Shown: positions 16,697 to 29,200, numbered from the stretch's first letter. The stretch: 64,000 nucleotides of DNA from CAZDDI01 sp964504195 (GCA_964504195.1 CAZDDI010000017.1:1-64000), one strand, 5' to 3'. A program made the numbers and translations. Notes: generated by a model not told the origin, from the sequence alone.

Positions 16697-17500
16697 TTAC
16701 TTACGTTCCAACGGCTCATTCATGCTGCCCGACCGCAACCCTTGCAAATCCAGGGTGACGTAGGCATAGCCGGCGGCCTTGAGCGCGGCGACGATGGCCT
16801 CGCGGTGGGCGAGCGCGACGGGGAAAGCGTCGGGCGGCAGCTCGATGCGGGCCACGTCACGGTGCTGGCGCACGCGCAGCTCGCGGAAGCCCAGGGCGCG
16901 CAGCGCGGCTTCGGCCCGGGCGATTTGCGCCAGCGCCGCCGCCGTCACCGGGTCGCCGTAGGGCAGCCGTGAGGCCAGGCACGCGGCGGAGGGCATATCC
17001 CAGGTGGGCAGGCCCAACGCGCGGGAGAGCGCGCGGATCTCGGCTTTGGTCAGCCCCACCTCTTGCAGCGGACTGCGCACGCCCAACTCGCGGGCAGCGC
17101 GCGCGCCAGGGCGATAGTCGGACAAATCATCGGCATTGCTGCCATCAGCCACCACTGCGAAGCCATGCTCGTGGGCGTAAGCCAGCAACGCGCTCACAAT
17201 CAGCCGCTTGCACACATAGCAGCGCTCCGGCGGATTGGCGACGAAGGCCGGATCAGAGAGCGGGGCGACCTCCACCGTCACCACGTCCGCGCCGATGACC
17301 TCACCGGCTACTGCGAGCGCCGCAGTCGCTTCCGGCGGTGTCACCAGCTCCGAGAGCGCCAGCACGCCCACCGCGCGCGCACCTAGCGCATCGTGGGCGG
17401 CCTTGAGCAGCAAGGTGCTATCCACCCCACCGGAGTAGGCCACCAGCACGCTGCCCATATCAGCGAGCGCTTGCTTCACCTGTGTGTATTTATCCCACAT
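16697..17500 (-). CDS. larE: ATP-dependent sacrificial sulfur transferase LarE
   Basis: The 267-residue protein matches LarE, which donates sulfur to the nickel-pincer nucleotide cofactor. It has the PP-loop motif SGGVDS (23-28), the cysteine pair PERCYVCKRL (91-100) and PSAACLASRLPYG (170-182). C174 sits at the place of the sacrificial Cys176 of Lactobacillus plantarum LarE, so a single-turnover, Cys-consuming mechanism is predicted rather than the cluster-type variant. No larA, larB or larC lies in the window. It follows the ABC-2 permease gene by 6 bases and is likely co-transcribed with that exporter; a functional link is not obvious. Confidence 0.9.
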   Translation of the reverse strand: MWDKYTQVKQALADMGSVLVAYSGGVDSTLLLKAAHDALGARAVGVLALSELVTPPEATAALAVAGEVIGADVVTVEVAPLSDPAFVANPPERCYVCKRLIVSALLAYAHEHGFAVVADGSNADDLSDYRPGARAARELGVRSPLQEVGLTKAEIRALSRALGLPTWDMPSAACLASRLPYGDPVTAAALAQIARAEAALRALGFRELRVRQHRDVARIELPPDAFPVALAHREAIVAALKAAGYAYVTLDLQGLRSGSMNEPLERK

Positions 17501-17506
17501 CGGCGG

Positions 17507-18298
17507 TCACTTCCAGCGCGTGAGGATGGTCTCACGCTGGAACAGGCGCACGGCCAGCCACAGCACCCCCGCGTTGAGCAGCACCAATCCCACCACCGCC
17601 CACAGCATCAGGGACAGGCTGAGGAAGACTTTCCCCATCAACACGACCATGCTGAGACCCACGACCGGGATGACGAACAGGGCCGTCACCTGCTGCGCGG
17701 CGCGCGGGTCGTTGATGCGCGAGGAGGCGATGACGCCGCACGCGGTCGAAAGCAGCGCGAAAAGCGGGCTGTGCAAGGCCATGCTCACCAGCCACACCGG
17801 GCGCACCAGGTAGGTAAACACTATCGGGGTGGCGATCAGATACATCCCGGCGGCGGTCAGCGCAAAGCTGAGCCAGGTCAGCAGCACCGCCGGGGTGACG
17901 GCGGCGAACGCTTTGCCCACCAGCAGCTCCGCTGTGCTTACCGGCGTCGCCAGCAGCGGCTCCAGGCTGCGCGTCTCTTTTTCGCCGATGATGCTATACG
18001 CGGCGACGTAGACCGGCAACGTCATCGGGATCAGCAACAGGTAGAACATATACTGATCGTTCAGCATGATGATCATGCCGATTTTCTCGCCCAGCGCGGC
18101 GATGTCCGGCGGCATGGTCATGCCGCTGCTTTCGCCTGCGAAGTCCGATTCCGGCGCGCGCTCCATGAAATACGTTGTGCCCAGCATCATCCCTACGAGC
18201 AGCAGGGGCAACAGGGCCATCATCGCCAGCACCATCTTGTTCTTGCGCATATCCAGCCATTCTTTGCTTACAATGGCCTGTAATCGTTGGGGGTTCAT
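17507..18298 (-). CDS. ABC-2 type exporter permease
   Basis: The 263-residue protein has an N-terminal cytoplasmic start (IVSKEWLDMRKNKMV) and a first membrane helix at about 22-45. An extracytoplasmic loop of about 40 residues precedes five further helices. The stretch YSIIGEKETRSLEPLLATPVS (about residues 100-120) is the conserved coupling segment of ABC-2 permeases such as NatB-like and linearmycin-type exporters. It overlaps the ATPase gene by 4 bases (18295-18298) and precedes larE, so the three form an operon transcribed leftward. The substrate is unknown. Confidence 0.85.
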   Translation of the reverse strand: MNPQRLQAIVSKEWLDMRKNKMVLAMMALLPLLLVGMMLGTTYFMERAPESDFAGESSGMTMPPDIAALGEKIGMIIMLNDQYMFYLLLIPMTLPVYVAAYSIIGEKETRSLEPLLATPVSTAELLVGKAFAAVTPAVLLTWLSFALTAAGMYLIATPIVFTYLVRPVWLVSMALHSPLFALLSTACGVIASSRINDPRAAQQVTALFVIPVVGLSMVVLMGKVFLSLSLMLWAVVGLVLLNAGVLWLAVRLFQRETILTRWK

Positions 18299-19215
18299 GC
18301 TGTTGCCTCCGCTTCCCGCATTAAATCGAAATAGACCTGCTCCAAAGATTGCGTCTCCGGCTCCACGAATTGTACCGCGCCGCCCGCCGCAACCAGCGCG
18401 CGCACCAGCGCGGGGTTCTGCTCTGCCGGGTCATCCAGACCCACGCGCAAGCCGCCTTCGATCTCGGTAACGGTCTTGACAAAGGGCAACGCGGCGACGG
18501 CCTCGCGGAGCGCGGGGGTGGTCTGCTGCAAGCGCACCCGTACCGATTGGCCGTAGAGCTGGTGGCGCAGCGCGGCGGGCGTATCCACCCGGATCAACCG
18601 CTGCTTGATGACCGCGACCCGGTCGCAGAGTCGGTCAGCCTCATCGAGGTTGTGGGTGCAAATAATGATGGTACGCCCCTGCCCCTTGAGCGTTTCGACG
18701 AAATCGCGCACCACGCGCGCAGACTCCGGGTCGAGCGCGGAGGTCGGCTCATCGAGAAAGAGCACGGGCGGCTCGTGGAGCAGCGCGCGGGCGATGGCGA
18801 GCTTCTGCTGCATCCCTTTGGAGAAGCCGCCCACCGGCTCGGAGCGACGTTCCCATAAGCCCAACAGCGTGAGGTATTTGCGCACCTGCCCGACCACATC
18901 CGCCACGCCGTGCAGTTTGGCGTAGAAACCCAGATTGTCCTGAGCATTGAGGCGGGGATAGAGGCCCGGCGATTCGGTGAGCAAGCCGATGCTGGCGCGC
19001 ACGGCCTCATTTGCCGCGCCGATGCGGTGGCCGTTGACCCAGGCCGCGCCGGACGTGGGCGCAATCAGCGCGGCCAGCATCCGCACCGTCGTGGTCTTGC
19101 CGGCACCGTTCGGGCCAAGAAAGCCGAAGACTTCACCCTGGCGCACATCCAGTGACATATCGGCGACGGCCAGGTTATCGCCGAAGCGTTTGGTTAAAGA
19201 TTCACTACGGATCAT
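18295..19215 (-). CDS. ABC transporter ATP-binding protein
   Basis: This is a 306-residue ABC ATPase with Walker A GPNGAGKTT (34-42), signature GGFSKGMQQK near residue 134, Walker B VLFLDEPTSALD near 155 and an H-loop CTHNLDEAD near 187. A C-terminal extension of about 75 residues is of the type found in DrrA/CcmA-like drug or lipid exporters. It partners with the permease that overlaps it. The ATG at 19215 is preceded by repeat copy B, whose final TTTTCAGGGGAGG forms the ribosome site. Confidence 0.9.
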   Translation of the reverse strand: MIRSESLTKRFGDNLAVADMSLDVRQGEVFGFLGPNGAGKTTTVRMLAALIAPTSGAAWVNGHRIGAANEAVRASIGLLTESPGLYPRLNAQDNLGFYAKLHGVADVVGQVRKYLTLLGLWERRSEPVGGFSKGMQQKLAIARALLHEPPVLFLDEPTSALDPESARVVRDFVETLKGQGRTIIICTHNLDEADRLCDRVAVIKQRLIRVDTPAALRHQLYGQSVRVRLQQTTPALREAVAALPFVKTVTEIEGGLRVGLDDPAEQNPALVRALVAAGGAVQFVEPETQSLEQVYFDLMREAEATA

Positions 19216-19221
19216 AAAATA

Positions 19222-19336
19222 CTCCTCCCCTGAAAATGGTGAATGGCGAATCGTAAATCAAAACTAGCGTAACGCGGAGCGTCTGCTCCGCGCGCGAATG
19301 ACGCATCTATGCGCTGACAGTTCGCACTACATTCAC
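19222..19336 (-). repeat. Gene-start repeat element, copy B
   Basis: Read leftward it gives GTGCGAACTGTCAGCGCATAG, the hairpin GCGGAGC-AGAC-GCTCCGC, TTACGCTAGTTTTGAT, CGATTCGCCATTCACCATTT and then TTCAGGGGAGG before the ATG of the ABC ATPase. Compared with copy A, the hairpin changes GAAGC/GCTTC to GAGC/GCTC, a paired change that keeps the stem. Confidence 0.85.
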
Positions 19337-19473
19337 AGCGCGTGGCAAATCAACAAATACCTATGGTAACAGCGAAGGTTTCCACGCTGCGCTTATTGTA
19401 TCATTCTTAATGCCAGATAACAAACATAAACAATCCGGCAAAGCGCACCAGCTGTCGCTTCACCACCTTTACT

Positions 19474-19501
19474 TTGACAATTGTATATTTCTAAATACAC
19501 T
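19474..19501 (+). promoter_or_regulatory. Sigma-70-like promoter
   Basis: TTGACA (19474-19479), a 16-base spacer and TACACT (19496-19501), upstream of the gene at 19538, which has AAGGAG before its ATG. A second TACAAT at 19518-19523 lacks a good partner box. Confidence 0.5.
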
Positions 19502-19537
19502 ATCCATACAAAAAGAATACAATCATAAGGAGTATTT

Positions 19538-20275
19538 ATGAACACCCAGCATGGTTCTAACCGGGCTTTTTTAATAGCTGCGATTGGCATGGGGTTAATG
19601 CTGTTGCTGGTCACAGGCGCTTTTATAGTATGGGCACTTATCTTGAACCCACAGATGCAAGCGCGGCAGGCCGAAACAAACGCGGCGATTTTCGCCACCA
19701 ATGAAGCCCTCCTGGTAAGCCAAAGCGCCACCGCTACTGCGTTGGCGGCTGCGCCGCCCGGCTCTCTGACCGCAACCCCTGTTCCCGATCTACCGCTGGC
19801 CTGCCCCACCGTGACCATGATTGATTGTCCGCGCTGTGACGTGCTCCAGCCGGGCTACACGTTGCAGACGGAGCGGTGCACCACTGAGGCGTGTATCCTT
19901 ACCCGCGATAGCGAACCCGACTACCCGATCGGTGTAGCGACACTGGAAGGCTACTACACGCCCCGCGAGCGTTCCAATCTCTTTGGCGAGCCAGGAGTAG
20001 TAACATGTGACGCCTTCGTTATCACGGGCGGCTCGGAGATGCTGATGCGCGCCTACTTGACCCTGGTCGAGAAAGGGAACACGGTGAACACCCGCAACGC
20101 GCTGAACCAGCCCATCATCAACCTGGATTTCAGCACGCTCACAGAGGCAGAAGTCGCACAGATTGTGGAGTCCACACCTGAAAAGCCGCTGACGCTGGTG
20201 GTACTCAGTTCTAGCCCACTTTACACCAGCGTCCCAGCCTGCTTCTCCCCGGTAGAGGTATTACGGGTGCGCTGA
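19538..20275 (+). CDS. Single-pass membrane protein of unknown function
   Basis: The 245-residue protein has a short N-terminal cytoplasmic part and one strong membrane helix (about residues 10-36). An Ala/Thr-rich helical linker of about 45 residues follows, then an extracytoplasmic domain. That domain contains six cysteines in about 50 residues (CPTVTMIDCPRCDVLQ ... CTTEACIL) and two later ones (VTCDAF, VPACFSP), suggesting disulfides. I do not recognise the domain. It has its own promoter and AAGGAG site, and is separated from secG by 65 bases with another promoter, so it is probably monocistronic. Confidence 0.6.
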   Translation: MNTQHGSNRAFLIAAIGMGLMLLLVTGAFIVWALILNPQMQARQAETNAAIFATNEALLVSQSATATALAAAPPGSLTATPVPDLPLACPTVTMIDCPRCDVLQPGYTLQTERCTTEACILTRDSEPDYPIGVATLEGYYTPRERSNLFGEPGVVTCDAFVITGGSEMLMRAYLTLVEKGNTVNTRNALNQPIINLDFSTLTEAEVAQIVESTPEKPLTLVVLSSSPLYTSVPACFSPVEVLRVR

Positions 20276-20283
20276 AAGGCCCA

Positions 20284-20311
20284 TTGTAATTTTGCCGTAG
20301 CGTGTTATAAT
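20284..20311 (+). promoter_or_regulatory. Promoter of secG
   Basis: TTGTAA (20284-20289), a 16-base spacer and TATAAT (20306-20311) lie just upstream of the AGGGGAGG ribosome site (20325-20332) of secG. Confidence 0.7.
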
Positions 20312-20340
20312 CCGCCTACTTGTTAGGGGAGGTTTTTTGA

Positions 20341-20568
20341 ATGATAGCAACGTCTCTCAGCATCGTGCAGATTATTTTAGCCGTGGCCCTCATGGTCCTG
20401 GTCATCTTCGAGGTACGCAGCAGCGGCATGGGCAGCGTCTTCGGCGGCGCGCAAACCGGAATGCAGCGCAACCGGCGCGGCCCGGAACTACTGCTCTTCC
20501 GCCTCACGGTTGGCACGGCGGTGCTATTCTTCATCATCGCCATCATCAATGTACTGGTGATAGGATAA
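20341..20568 (+). CDS. secG: Preprotein translocase subunit SecG
   Basis: At 75 residues with two membrane helices (about 5-23 and 54-74), this has the usual SecG plan. Between them is the conserved loop with SSGMGSVFGGA (about 27-37), matching the Gly-rich G-L-G-x-x-F-G-G-x region of SecG. It works with SecYE to drive protein export. It has its own promoter and is followed by a strong terminator, so it is expressed as a single gene. Confidence 0.92.
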   Translation: MIATSLSIVQIILAVALMVLVIFEVRSSGMGSVFGGAQTGMQRNRRGPELLLFRLTVGTAVLFFIIAIINVLVIG

Positions 20569-20629
20569 ACGTTGACCCTGGCCCTGTTTCCAGGGCTGTA
20601 TGGCAACTTCTATAAGCCAAAGTATGGAA

Positions 20630-20690
20630 GGGCGAAGGGTAAGGATACTGTCGGGGAATTCCCCGTCGCTTCCACCTTCGTCCTTTTTTT
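20630..20690 (+). terminator. Strong intrinsic terminator after secG
   Basis: GGGCGAAGG (20630-20638) pairs with CCTTCGTCC (20675-20683) around an inner perfect hairpin CGGGG-AATT-CCCCG (20652-20665). Seven T follow (20684-20690). Confidence 0.85.
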
Positions 20691-20708
20691 GCGTTAGGCA
20701 AACAGATC

Positions 20709-22370
20709 ATGTTTCGTAAAATTGGCTGGCAAGTCCTTCTCGTCGGTATTGGCTTCCTGCTAAGCGGCGCAGTATTGGCTTACCTGGCAACCACCTATAC
20801 CACGGAGTATCGCCCGGCTCCCGGTGGCACCTACGTTGAAAGCGTATCCGGCTATCCCCATACCCTTAACCCCCTACTCAGCTTTTACAACGATGCTGAC
20901 AGTGATGTAGCAGCGCTGACCTTCAGCGGCCTCACACGCCTAGGGCCGCTGGGGATCGTCGAACCAGACCTGGCCCAGTCATGGACCATTGAAACAACCG
21001 GTATCACTTATACCTTCCAACTGCGCGATGATGTTATCTGGCATGATGGTGCCCCCTTTAGCGCCGATGATGTTCTCTTCACCGTAGGGTTACTACAAGA
21101 CCCCGACTATCCTGGCCCGCCAGACATCGCCGCCCTGTGGCAATCCATCCAAGTTCACAAGCTCGACACACTCACCGTGCAATTTGTGTTAAGCGAGCCT
21201 TATGCGCCTTTCATTGACTACACCACAATTGGCCTGCTGCCTGCCCATCTGCTGCAAAGTATCTCGGCAGCAGACCTCCCCACACTGGATTTTAACCATG
21301 CGCCCATCGGCACCGGCCCTTTCCGCATCACTGAAGTGCGCTTTGATGAAGGCCAAATCTCTGAAGTCATCTTCAAGCGCTTCCCCCGCTACTACGGCAA
21401 GAATCCCTATCTTGAAAACCTGATCCTGCGCTTCTACCCCACCCCCGAAGCCGCCTTCGAGTCTTACCAGAGCGGCATAGTCGAGGGCGTTGCACGCATC
21501 CCCCCGGCCCTACTCGCACAAGCCTGGGAGGAACCGGAGCTCAACCTGTACGCCGCACGCACCTCTGAGATGGGCGTCCTTTACTTAAATGAGCTCATCT
21601 CTGCCACCGTCCCCTTCGACAATGCGCGCGTCCGTCAAGCATTGCTTTTCAGCCTGGATCGTCAAGAACTGGTAGACACAGTACTGCTAGGCCAGGCGCT
21701 CGTGCCACACACCCCCTTGCTACCCGGCACCTGGGCCTACAGTACCGAGAACATCTCTCCTTATCACTACGACCCCGGACGCGCCGCCCGCCGTTTCAAT
21801 GAAGCCGGTTGGGGGCGCGACGCAGAGGGGGTCTTACGCAATGCTGAAGGCGCCCCCTTCACCTTTTCCTTGATGGTGTCCAATACCCCACAAGAGGTCG
21901 CCCTGGCTCAAAACATTGTCCAACAGTGGGCGCGCGTGGGGATTACAGTCACACTGCAAACCGTGCCGCCGTTAGTATTGAGTGGCGCACTTGAATCGCG
22001 CGGCTACCAGGCCGCGCTGGCGCGGCTCGTTGTACCGGGCGATCCCGATCCCTACGCTTTCTGGCACGAAACTCAGGCCCTGGGCGGCCAGAACTATACG
22101 GGCTTCCGGCACCGGCGCATCAGTGAGATTCTCGAACTAGCGCGCACCACTGTGGATCGTGAAGAACGACTGACTCTCTACAAGGAATTCCAACAGCTCT
22201 TCATGGAAGAAGTGCCGGCATTCCCGCTCTATGTCCCGATCTACGTTTACGCCGTAGATACGCGCGTTCAAGAAGTGCAAATCCGTCCGCTCATGTACCC
22301 TGGCGACCGTTTCTACAACATTGCCGATTGGTATGTACTGCAACGTCGCGTAATTGTGAGCTCCAAATAA
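20709..22370 (+). CDS. Oligopeptide-type ABC substrate-binding protein (SBP family 5)
   Basis: The 553-residue protein has a membrane-anchor helix at about residues 7-30 without a lipobox cysteine, so it is probably tethered by an uncleaved helix. The SBP_bac_5 core is clear: LAQSWTIETTGITYTFQL (about residues 93-110), RDDVIWHDGAPFSADDVLFT, NHAPIGTGPFRITEV near 195 and the later VRQALLFSLDRQELVD block near 300. It would bind peptides or similar solutes outside the cell. No permease or ATPase genes of an Opp/Dpp type follow, so it is an orphan binding protein in this window. The ATG at 20709 has no good ribosome site. Confidence 0.85.
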   Translation: MFRKIGWQVLLVGIGFLLSGAVLAYLATTYTTEYRPAPGGTYVESVSGYPHTLNPLLSFYNDADSDVAALTFSGLTRLGPLGIVEPDLAQSWTIETTGITYTFQLRDDVIWHDGAPFSADDVLFTVGLLQDPDYPGPPDIAALWQSIQVHKLDTLTVQFVLSEPYAPFIDYTTIGLLPAHLLQSISAADLPTLDFNHAPIGTGPFRITEVRFDEGQISEVIFKRFPRYYGKNPYLENLILRFYPTPEAAFESYQSGIVEGVARIPPALLAQAWEEPELNLYAARTSEMGVLYLNELISATVPFDNARVRQALLFSLDRQELVDTVLLGQALVPHTPLLPGTWAYSTENISPYHYDPGRAARRFNEAGWGRDAEGVLRNAEGAPFTFSLMVSNTPQEVALAQNIVQQWARVGITVTLQTVPPLVLSGALESRGYQAALARLVVPGDPDPYAFWHETQALGGQNYTGFRHRRISEILELARTTVDREERLTLYKEFQQLFMEEVPAFPLYVPIYVYAVDTRVQEVQIRPLMYPGDRFYNIADWYVLQRRVIVSSK

Positions 22371-22384
22371 TCAAGTATAATAAC

Positions 22385-22413
22385 GCTTTGAGATTTGAGA
22401 TTTTTTCAGGAGG
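22385..22413 (+). promoter_or_regulatory. AT-rich leader and AGGAGG site before ppdK
   Basis: GAGATTTGAGATTTTTTC followed by AGGAGG (22408-22413) resembles the GATTTGAGATT-type words of the gene-start repeats. It sets the start at ATG 22422 rather than the in-frame ATG at 22395. Confidence 0.6.
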
Positions 22414-22421
22414 AAAAAACT

Positions 22422-25184
<2,763 letters not shown>

Positions 25185-25205
25185 GCACATTCGCCTGTTT
25201 TCATA

Positions 25206-25234
25206 ATGTGGCGGCTCCAAAAGAGCCGCCACAT
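25206..25234 (+). terminator. Hairpin after ppdK
   Basis: Perfect 12-base arms ATGTGGCGGCTC / GAGCCGCCACAT with a 5-base loop, 22 bases past the ppdK stop. The following sequence is not T-rich, so it may be RNA-stabilising rather than a full terminator. Confidence 0.65.
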
Positions 25235-25269
25235 CTGCTATATCGCTGGTTCATCCAAAGGAGCTAACC

Positions 25270-26127
25270 ATGACCGAACGTATCGCTATCATCACCGATA
25301 GTACCTGTGATTTGCCACCCACCTTGCGCGAGCAGTATGCCATCCGCGTTGTCCCCCTCTCCGTCATTTGGGGGGAAGAACAACTGCGCGAAGGGGTTGA
25401 TATTCAGCCGGAGGAGTTCTACCGCCGACTGGTCGTTGATCCGGTTCACCCTACTACGTCTCAACCCACCCCACAGGATTTTGTCACTGCGTATGAAGCT
25501 GCCCAACGCGACGGCGCAGAGCAAATGGTGGTCTTCACCATCAGCGCGGCGATGAGCGGCACATACGAATCTGCGCGATTGGCGACCTCGTTGACGACAA
25601 TGCCGGTGCAGCTGGTGGATTCCAAATCGAACTCGATGAGCCTGGGGTGGCAGGTGTTGGCGGCGGCCCGCGCACGCGAGGCCGGTGGCGGTGTGGCGGA
25701 GATGGTAGCCGCAGCGGAAGCGGCTCGGAAGCGGATGGTCTATATCATCACGCTGGATACCCTGGAGTATCTCCACAAGGGCGGGCGCATCGGCGGCGCA
25801 ACCCGGTTTATCGGGACGCTCTTGAACCTCAAGCCGCAAATCTACGTTGACCACACGACCGGGATGGTAGAAGCGGGCCGCCGCGCGCGCACCCGCGCGC
25901 GCGCTTTGGAAGCGCTCTACCAGGATTTTTGCGCGCAGGTGGATACCAGCAAGCCACTGCGGGTGGCTGTGTTGCATAACGCAGCTCTGGAAGAGGCGAC
26001 AATGGTGCGCGAACGGGTGCAACGGGAACTCGCTCCGGTCGAAATACTCACCAGCATTGTCTCGCCAGTGTTAGGGGTGCATACCGGCCCGCGCGCGGTA
26101 GCGCTGTGCGGGTATACCGAAGAATAA
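25270..26127 (+). CDS. DegV family fatty-acid-binding protein
   Basis: The 285-residue protein has the DegV opening IAIITDSTCDLPP (about residues 5-17), the segment TSQPTPQDFVTAYEAA (about 63-78), SAAMSGTYESARLA (about 94-107), and LDTLEYLHKGGRIGGATRFI (about 163-182). DegV/FakB proteins bind fatty acids and, in Firmicutes, present them to the FakA kinase. No fakA-like gene is nearby. The ribosome site AAAGGAGC precedes the ATG at 25270. It lies between two hairpins and looks monocistronic. Confidence 0.93.
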   Translation: MTERIAIITDSTCDLPPTLREQYAIRVVPLSVIWGEEQLREGVDIQPEEFYRRLVVDPVHPTTSQPTPQDFVTAYEAAQRDGAEQMVVFTISAAMSGTYESARLATSLTTMPVQLVDSKSNSMSLGWQVLAAARAREAGGGVAEMVAAAEAARKRMVYIITLDTLEYLHKGGRIGGATRFIGTLLNLKPQIYVDHTTGMVEAGRRARTRARALEALYQDFCAQVDTSKPLRVAVLHNAALEEATMVRERVQRELAPVEILTSIVSPVLGVHTGPRAVALCGYTEE

Positions 26128-26152
26128 CGCGCAATCACTCTCACCAAAAAAC

Positions 26153-26179
26153 GTAGGACAGGTTGGCAACCTGTCCTAC
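26153..26179. terminator. Perfect palindrome GTAGGACAGGTTG/CAACCTGTCCTAC
   Basis: This 27-base palindrome with 13-base arms and a single central base lies 25 bases past the degV stop. It could act as a transcription end but has no T run. A decayed relative (GACAGGCCAACCTGTC) lies near 36825, so it may be a dispersed palindrome. Confidence 0.55.
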
Positions 26180-26263
26180 TGCACACTCTTCGCTTGACCC
26201 TTTCTCTATTTCCTCCTATACTTATCCCTACCGAAAAACAGCTGCAACTCACAGGTGGATGCT

Positions 26264-29200
26264 ATGTCCCTTGAAGCCATTCAGCGGTATCACGCCAAAG
26301 TCGAGAGAATCATTCAGTACGGCGGCTCACGCAACGAGAGCAGCGTGCGCTTAGCGTTTCAAAATCTTCTGGAAAGCTACTGCGTCGAAACGCACCTGGA
26401 ACTGATTGCCGAACTGGATTACAAGACCCGCTACGGCACGATTGTGCGCCCGGATGGGACGCTCAAGGATGCGCTGCGCCAGGATTGGGGCTATTGGGAG
26501 AGCAAGGATCAGTACGATGACCTTGCGGCTGAGATTGCCGCCAAATTCGAGAAAGGCTATCCCCAAACCAACATTCTCTTTGAGGATACCCAAACCGCCG
26601 TTTTGATCCAGGATGGCGCGGAGGTGGCGCGTGCGCCGTTCGCGGAGGCGGCCACGTTGCACGCCCTGCTCACGGCCTTCGTGCATTACGAGCCGCCGCG
26701 TGTGCAATCGTTCCATGAGGCGATTGAGCGGTTCAAGGCTGACCTGCCCGGCCTGCTGGCGATGCTGCGCGAGACGCTGGAGGCGCAGGCTGCCACCAAC
26801 CCCGCCTTCCGCGAGGCCCGCGATGCTTTCCTCGAACTGTGCCAGAAGTCCATCAACCCCCATTTGGTACTGGCTGACGCGCGTGAGATGATTATCCAGC
26901 ACATTCTCACCGAGGACATCTTCATCACCATCTTCGAGGATGCGCAATTCCACCGCGAGAACAACATCGCTCGCGAGCTCTACCGCGTCACCGGCACGTT
27001 TTACCAGGGCGAGCTGCGCCGCAACATCGAGCGCCGCATTGATGGTTACGTCAAGGTCATCAAGGCTGCCGCCGCCGAGATTGTGGATCATCACGAAAAG
27101 CAGCATTTCCTCAAGGCTGTCTACGAGAACTTCTACAAGGCTTATAATCCCGCCGGGGCCGACCGTCTGGGCATCGTTTACACGCCTGATGAAATCGTGC
27201 GTTTTATGATTGCCGCCGCCGATCATTTGGTCTACCAGCATTTCGGACGGTTTTTAGCCGACCGCGACGTGGATATCCTCGATCCAGCCACCGGCACAGG
27301 CACATTTATTACCGAGTTGATCGAATACCTGCCCAAACACAGCCTGCCCTACAAGTATCAGCACGAAACCCACTGTAACGAGGTCGCTATCCTCCCTTAC
27401 TACATTGCCAATCTCAACATCGAGTACACTTACTGGCAGAAAATGGGGCAGTACAAGGAATTCACCAACATCTGCTTTGTGGACACGCTCGACAATCTGG
27501 GCTTTGCCTATACGGGCAAGCAATACGGTATGTTCGATTTTTCCGCCGAGAACCTGGAGCGCATCGAGCGCCAGAACAAGCGCAAAATCTCGGTCATCCT
27601 TGGCAATCCGCCGTACAACGCTAATCAACTGAACTGGAACGAGCAGAACCAGAACCGCGAGTATCCCGGCGTGGATGCGCGCATCCAGCAAACCTATCTC
27701 AAGCACAGCGCGGCGCAGAAGACCAAGCTCTACGATATGTACGCGCGCTTCATCCGCTGGGCCAGCGATAGGTTGGGAGAACAGGGTATCATTGCGTTTG
27801 TGTCCAATAGCTCGTTCATTGATGCGCGCGGCTATGACGGTTTCCGTAAAGCTGTGGCTGAGGAATTCAATGCGGTCTACATCGTGGATATGAAGGGTAA
27901 CGCCCGCACCAGCGGTGAGCGCCGCCGCCGCGAGGGCGGCAACGTATTCAGCGATGAAATCCGGGTGGGCGTCGCCATTTACTTCCTGGTGCGCCGGCCT
28001 GGGGCTACAGGCTGCCAGATTTACTACACCTGTGTGGATGATTACGCCAAGTCGCCGGACAAAAAGGCGTTTCTCCGCGAACATCGCCTGGAAGATTTGC
28101 CCTTCAGCCATATCATCCCGAATGCTGAACATAACTGGATCAACCAGCCGGAGATGGTGTGGGATGACCTGTTGCCAATGGGGACAAAGGCCACCAAAGG
28201 CGCGCGCGCGCGAGGCACGCGCGCGCGTTATAATGGCGATGCAATTTTCAGGTTGTTTACTCTGGGCGTCTCCACCAACCGGGATGAATGGGTGCTCGAT
28301 CACAGCGCAGAGACGTTGAAGCGCAAAATACAGTTCTTCATCGAGCGGTTTGCGCGCCAGGCCGCGCAATTGGAAACCACCGATGCCGCCCAGGTCGCGC
28401 AACATTTGAATTACGCCATCAAGTGGAGCGATAGTTTGAAAGATGACTTGTTGCGCCAGCGCGGCGGGGTGGCATTCGCGCCGGAGTTGCTGATGCCGGT
28501 GTTGTACCGGCCTTTCGTCACGCTCCAATACTATGCCGAAAAACGCTTCTCCGACCGGCTTACGGCGAATCACTATGAAATGTTTGGGCCGGATTTGAGA
28601 CAGGACAATGCCGTTATCGCCTGTTCAGGGATTGCCGCATTGAAACCTTTTTCGACCCTGGCAACTTGTCGTTTGTCAAATTTGGATTTACTCGAAAAGA
28701 CGCAAGGCTTCCCGCGTTACACCTATACCGCCGACGGAACGCGCCAGGACAATATCACCGATTGGGCCGTGGAGCAGTTCCAGGCGCATTATAACCTCAC
28801 CCCCGGCCCCTCTCCTGAGAGGCGAGGGGAGTTGAAAGACCAGATTTTCGCTTACGTCTACGCCGTTTTGCACGACCCCGCCTACCGCGAGAAGTACGCG
28901 CTCAACCTCAAGCGCGAGTTCCCCCGCATTCCCTTCTACGATGATTTCGCGCAGTGGGCTGCATGGGGGCAGCAGCTGCTCGATCTGCACCTGAATTTTG
29001 AGACCGTCGCGCCCTATCCCCTGCGCCGGGTGGATTTACCTTACGATCCCGACCATCCCCCCAAACCCAAACTCAAGGCTGACCAGGCTACCGGGGAGCT
29101 GGTGCTCGATACGGTTACGACCCTCAGCGGCGTCCCGCCGGAAGCGTGGGAATACCGTCTCGGCAACCGCGCTGCCATCGAGTGGGTGCTGGAATACTAC

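Larger units (their letters stand above)
19216..19537. other. Divergent intergenic region with repeat and promoter
   Basis: This 322-base gap holds repeat copy B (19222-19336, facing left) and an AT-rich stretch with a rightward promoter (19474-19501). Nothing else is recognised in it. Confidence 0.7.

Noticed and set aside
27254..28573. A 439-codon antisense frame inside the type ISP gene
   Set aside because: It covers conserved methylase and specificity motifs of the sense gene and shows no family features.
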